Below, in pieces: positions 6,660-9,431 of a DNA stretch of 9,431 bases. The notes beneath the pieces were generated by a model, which was given only the letters and a program-made list of their open reading frames with translations, did no database searches and was not told where the DNA came from. A program made the position numbers and the translations under genes. Every line of letters begins with the position of its first letter. The first letter of the stretch is position 1. The stretch spans positions 1-9,431 of the forward strand of contig JALSIL010000541.1 in NCBI GenBank assembly GCA_026990095.1, read 5' to 3'. Origin of the DNA: Lysobacterales bacterium. Its GTDB lineage: Bacteria; Pseudomonadota; Gammaproteobacteria; Xanthomonadales; Marinicellaceae.

Positions 6660-7273
6660 TCTTCTTCGCTTTTGTTTTCGTTTTTGAATTGTTGTTGGAA
6701 CGCATCTTCTTTGGGTTTGGGTTCTAAGTCAAGTTCTGGCATGATAGTTTCGATATCTTTTATTTCTGATAAGGTCGGTAAATCTTGCAAAGACTTCATG
6801 TTGAAATAATCTAAAAACTCTTTGGTGGTGCCAAACATGGCGGGTTTTCCAGGGACATCTCGATAACCCAATACTCGAATCCAGTCTCTATCCATCAAGG
6901 TGCGAATGATATAACTGCTTACGGCAACACCGCGAACCTCTTCAATTTCCCCCCGAGTTACGGGCTGTCTGTAGGCAATAAGTGCAAGGGTTTCTAGTAA
7001 GGCACGGGTGTATTTTTTTGGTTTTTCCTCCCAAAGTTTTATTATCCAAGGTTGTAGGTTCTGTTTTGTTTGCAAACGAAAACCACTTGCCACTTCTTTT
7101 AATTCAATGCCTCTGTCTTGGAAATCATCTGCAAGGCTTTCTAAGGCTTTGGCAATATCAGTGTGCGTTAGCTCACTTTGAGCAAATATAGTTTTGAAGC
7201 GTTTAATGGTAACCGGCTCTCCAGCAGCAAGTAACACCGCTTCAATTATGTTTTTTATTTGTTTGGTTTCCAT
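6656..7273 (-). CDS. scpB: Segregation and condensation protein ScpB
   Basis: This 205-residue protein is the ScpB subunit of the SMC-ScpA-ScpB condensin, which organises and segregates the chromosome. It shows the two winged-helix regions of the family. The N-terminal one covers about residues 1-75, and the second contains KYTRALLETLALIAYRQPVTRGEIEEVRG (about 87-115) and GYRDVPGKPAMFGTT (136-150). The last 45 residues are acidic and low in complexity, as is usual in this family. The start codon abuts the scpA stop (TAA 7274-7276) with no gap. An AAAGGAG at 7282-7288 on the minus strand gives an ideal 8-nt spacing inside scpA. Its stop overlaps the rluB start. ScpB dimers clamp ScpA, so adjacent coupled translation fits their joint job. 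Confidence 0.95.
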   Translation of the reverse strand: METKQIKNIIEAVLLAAGEPVTIKRFKTIFAQSELTHTDIAKALESLADDFQDRGIELKEVASGFRLQTKQNLQPWIIKLWEEKPKKYTRALLETLALIAYRQPVTRGEIEEVRGVAVSSYIIRTLMDRDWIRVLGYRDVPGKPAMFGTTKEFLDYFNMKSLQDLPTLSEIKDIETIMPELDLEPKPKEDAFQQQFKNENKSEEE

Positions 7274-8113
7274 TTATTCTTCTCCTTTAGTTGCCAATGA
7301 TTTAATGTAAATTTGCCCATAATTTTCTTTTTGAGTTATATCTAGGACTTGTGCTTTAAGTAATTCAAGTACAGCCAAAAAAGTCACAACTACACCTTGT
7401 CTGCCCTCATGCATATTAAATAAGGATTCAAAAGTGAAAAACTTCTTTTCACGAATAACATCGAGTAAATGAGTCATTTTATCTCTTACACTTAAAGGTT
7501 CGCGTTCTATCTCGTGTGTGATTTTTAAATCAGCCCGAGCCAATACGTCTTTAAATGCCATGATAATGTCTCGCATGTCAACTTCTGGGGGTATGGCAAA
7601 GCTTTTTTTGGATTCTACGTGTGCAGATAAAATGCTATAGTCTCTGACTTCTCGAGGCAATTCATCAATATCCTGAGCAGCACTCTTAAAGCGTTCGTAT
7701 TCTTGCAATCGTCGCACAAGCTCTGCACGAGGGTCTTGTTCTTCTTCGCCTTCGGCTTCAATTTTTGGCAATAACATGCGGGATTTAATTTCGGCAAGCA
7801 TGGCTGCCATGACTAAGTATTCGGCAGCCAATTCAAAATTCATTTCGCCCAATAAATTGATGTACTCAATGTATTGGTTGGTAATTTCATTTATCGGTAT
7901 GTCGAGGATGTTTAAATTTTGTCGGCGTATGAGGTACAACAATAAATCTAAAGGCCCTTCAAAAGCTTCAAGTATGACCTCTAAAGCATCAGGAGGGATA
8001 TACAAGTCTGTCGGCATTTGCGTGTAGGGCTGTCCCTCAACCAGAGCAAATGGCATTTCGGCTTGTACTGCAACTTTGTTGGCAATGTGTTTTGTTGTGG
8101 GTGTATTAGACAA
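7274..8113 (-). CDS. scpA: Segregation and condensation protein ScpA (kleisin), TTG start
   Basis: ScpA is the kleisin that bridges SMC heads and binds ScpB. The signature VILEAFEGPLDLLLYLIRRQ and the following NILDIPINEITNQYI identify the N-terminal SMC-binding region. RAELVRRLQEYERFK marks the middle, and the C-terminal winged helix includes TFESLF and VVTFLAVLELLK. The longest frame begins at an ATG at 8158, 53 bp inside yciO. I instead choose TTG at 8111-8113: AAAGGAG (8123-8129, minus strand) precedes it by 9 nt, and the protein then starts MSNTPTTKHIANK. That gives 279 residues and an 8-bp overlap with the yciO stop codon. The stretch PFALVEGQPYTQMPTDLYIPPDALE before the core is as in other gammaproteobacterial ScpA proteins. 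Confidence 0.93.
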   Translation of the reverse strand: MSNTPTTKHIANKVAVQAEMPFALVEGQPYTQMPTDLYIPPDALEVILEAFEGPLDLLLYLIRRQNLNILDIPINEITNQYIEYINLLGEMNFELAAEYLVMAAMLAEIKSRMLLPKIEAEGEEEQDPRAELVRRLQEYERFKSAAQDIDELPREVRDYSILSAHVESKKSFAIPPEVDMRDIIMAFKDVLARADLKITHEIEREPLSVRDKMTHLLDVIREKKFFTFESLFNMHEGRQGVVVTFLAVLELLKAQVLDITQKENYGQIYIKSLATKGEE

Positions 8114-8723
8114 AATCAACCACTCCTTTGCCTTCTCGAATAATGCGAGGGCCTTCATCGAGTAGTTCGACTACCGTAGAGGGTTCTGTTGGTGTGTAAC
8201 CTGAATCAATGATAAATTCGATGGCATGACCTATTTTTTCATCAATTTCAAAAGCATCCAATTCTTCTACAGGTGCATTATGGATTTCTAAAGAGGAGCT
8301 CATGAATGGTTCGCCCAGTTGTGTTACCAAATCTATCACAACTTTATGGTCAGGTAATCTTACGCCAATGGATTTGCGGTGTTGGTGCTGTAGTTTTTTT
8401 GGAACCCTACGTGTGGCGGGTAAGATAAAAGTATAAGCACCAGGCGTATGTGATTTGATAATTTTAAAAGAAATATTATCAACAATAGCAAAATCGCTGA
8501 TTTGTGAGATGTTTTCACAAATAATACTGTAAAAATGCAGTTTGTCGATGTGGCGAATCTTGGCGACTGTTTTGAGTGCTTGAACATTATCCATTGCCCA
8601 TCCAATGGCGTAGCCTGAATCGGTTGGGTAAACAATGAGTTTTCCTTTTCTTATGGCATCGGCTGCTTGTTTAATTAAGCGAGGTTGAGGGTTTTCTGGG
8701 TGTACGTATAAGATTCGAGCCAT
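8106..8723 (-). CDS. yciO: YciO, Sua5/YciO/YrdC family protein
   Basis: This 205-residue protein is close in length and sequence pattern to E. coli YciO. Features include YVHPENPQPRLIKQA (6-20), YPTDSGYAIG (32-41), TPGAYTFILPATRRVP (93-108), SIGVRLPDH (118-126) and PSTVVEL (181-187). The fold binds ATP and dsRNA-like ligands. Relatives TsaC and Sua5 make threonylcarbamoyl-AMP for tRNA t6A, whereas YciO's cellular role is less settled. The frame runs up to 8807, but that would overlap the preceding gene by 82 bp. The ATG at 8723 has AAAGG 7 nt upstream and follows the previous stop by only 2 bp, so I start there. YciO directly before scpA is a known gammaproteobacterial order and suggests a common transcript. 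Confidence 0.93.
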   Translation of the reverse strand: MARILYVHPENPQPRLIKQAADAIRKGKLIVYPTDSGYAIGWAMDNVQALKTVAKIRHIDKLHFYSIICENISQISDFAIVDNISFKIIKSHTPGAYTFILPATRRVPKKLQHQHRKSIGVRLPDHKVVIDLVTQLGEPFMSSSLEIHNAPVEELDAFEIDEKIGHAIEFIIDSGYTPTEPSTVVELLDEGPRIIREGKGVVDFV

Positions 8724-8725
8724 GA

Positions 8726-9211
8726 TTATACCTTTACAAATCGATTTTCGTCGCGATTTTTTACCACATGTTTGGGATCCCATACCAGGCCATTCATAAT
8801 CACCCATGCACCTTCTTTAACGGTTTGAACCGCTGCTATCGCACAACCAATATTAAAAATGGCGTCAGTGCTTTGAAAACGAGCCGGGGTTAGTGCGCCT
8901 GTTAATACAATGGTTTTGCCTGAAATATTGGCTAAATAATTAGCCGTATCAACCATTGAGTCGGTTCCATGAGTGATTAAAAAGTGCTTTTCATCGGATT
9001 TTTCTATAACCTTTTTGATGAGTTCTCGATCGTCATCCGTTATATAAAGTGAATCCTTTTTCATTAAAGACATGACTTCAAAGTGAAAAGCCACTTTAAA
9101 TGTATGCAACAAATCGCCAATAACCGGTGTGCCAATTTGGTATTCACTGGCATCATCAAAGTACAACTTATCAATTGTTCCACCCGTGGTTATTATTTTC
9201 AATCGCTTCAT
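8726..9211 (-). CDS. Single-domain asparaginase-like protein
   Basis: The 161 residues match only the N-terminal domain of type I/II L-asparaginases, which are normally about 330 residues. Visible catalytic elements are ITTGGTID with Thr12, THGTDSMVDTA with Thr83-Asp84, and a Lys151 in HVVKNRDENRF that aligns with the active-site lysine. The small C-terminal domain, which completes the active site across the dimer in the full enzymes, is absent. The end is clean: TAA is 2 bp before the yciO ATG, and I see no asparaginase remnant in other frames, so this is not an obvious truncation. Stand-alone forms of this domain exist in proteobacteria as far as I know. Hydrolysis of asparagine or another amide is plausible but unproven. 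It is the first gene of the operon; its Shine-Dalgarno is weak. Confidence 0.82.
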   Translation of the reverse strand: MKRLKIITTGGTIDKLYFDDASEYQIGTPVIGDLLHTFKVAFHFEVMSLMKKDSLYITDDDRELIKKVIEKSDEKHFLITHGTDSMVDTANYLANISGKTIVLTGALTPARFQSTDAIFNIGCAIAAVQTVKEGAWVIMNGLVWDPKHVVKNRDENRFVKV

Positions 9212-9324
9212 TTTAATTTATTTCTTGTCAAAAAATCTATTTTATCCATAAATGCAGTAAAACCCAATTCAAATTTACATTGTTATGTTGCATAATACAG
9301 TTCTAACCATAATACCTAATAAAC
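9212..9324. promoter_or_regulatory. Divergent promoter region between the operon and the right-edge gene
   Basis: This 113-bp AT-rich gap must drive both the minus-strand operon and the plus-strand gene. On the plus strand TTCAAA (9268-9273) and CATAAT (9291-9296) are 17 bp apart, a plausible sigma70 promoter about 30 bp before the ATG. On the minus strand a TTGAAT overlaps the same -35 area, with only a vague -10 further left. The two promoters may therefore compete. Confidence 0.4.
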
Positions 9325-9431
9325 ATGCTAAAGAAAACTTATTTTTTAATTGCATTCCTGCTGATGCCAATTCACGCTTATTCTCAAGGAGATGAAGTGA
9401 TTGAAAATAAGGATGAAGAAATCGTGCCAAT
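9325..9431 (+). CDS. Start of a secreted protein, cut by the right edge
   Basis: An ATG at 9325 opens a frame that runs to the window end, 35 full codons. The protein begins MLKKTYFLIAFLLMPIHAYS, a typical Sec signal peptide with likely cleavage near residue 20. An acidic stretch, GDEVIENKDEEIVP, follows. Too little is present to name it. A promoter-like pair lies just upstream, but the Shine-Dalgarno region is weak. It is divergent from the asparaginase-domain gene. Coding status is likely from the signal peptide alone; family unknown. Confidence 0.6.
   Translation, partial: MLKKTYFLIAFLLMPIHAYSQGDEVIENKDEEIVP

Noticed and set aside
8724..8807. N-terminal extension of YciO to 8807
   Set aside because: It would overlap the asparaginase-domain gene by 82 bp, and the extra residues are basic and unlike the family. 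ATG 8723 has a good ribosome site.

Overview
The window looks like a chromosomal segment of a low-GC, probably marine or aquatic gammaproteobacterium. The main reason is the tight minus-strand block yciO-scpA-scpB-rluB, which is typical of gammaproteobacteria that use ScpAB condensin. A large Oar-type TonB-dependent receptor also fits a Gram-negative outer membrane. Genus is not determinable by eye; a Marinicella/Arenicella/Kangiella-like lineage is only a guess.

Layout. (1) 1-1166, minus: 388 residues of a secreted PhoD-like metallophosphatase, cut by the left edge. (2) 1167-1394: divergent promoter region with a good -10 for the phosphatase, a hairpin at its presumed start site, ATACG/CGTAT repeats and a weak Pho-box-like sequence. 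(3) 1395-4478, plus: an Oar-like TonB-dependent receptor ending in an aromatic residue, followed by a strong intrinsic terminator. (4) 4541-4826: gene-free leader. (5) 4827-5111, plus: a 95-residue secreted Cys/Tyr/acidic-rich small protein of unknown function, the least explained gene here. Its stop codon lies in a perfect 15-bp tandem duplication, and an intrinsic terminator follows. (6) 5208-5822: about 600 bp with no convincing gene but several nested inverted repeats. (7) 5823-9211, minus: a five-gene operon, asparaginase-domain protein, yciO, scpA, scpB, rluB, with overlaps or gaps of a few bases. (8) 9325-9431, plus: the start of a secreted protein, cut by the right edge.

How the genes fit together. 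The minus-strand operon is housekeeping: ScpA and ScpB are the kleisin and winged-helix partners of SMC in chromosome segregation, RluB modifies 23S rRNA, and YciO belongs to the TsaC/Sua5 nucleotide-binding family. The first gene encodes only the N-terminal domain of an L-asparaginase. The left half is an envelope/nutrient module: a phosphatase and a TonB receptor share one intergenic control region, which suggests, without proving, joint use of organic phosphate or coregulation. I see no CRISPR array, phage, transposase, tRNA or rRNA. No complete new multi-gene system is evident. The best leads are the Cys-rich small protein and the structured gene-free region beside it.
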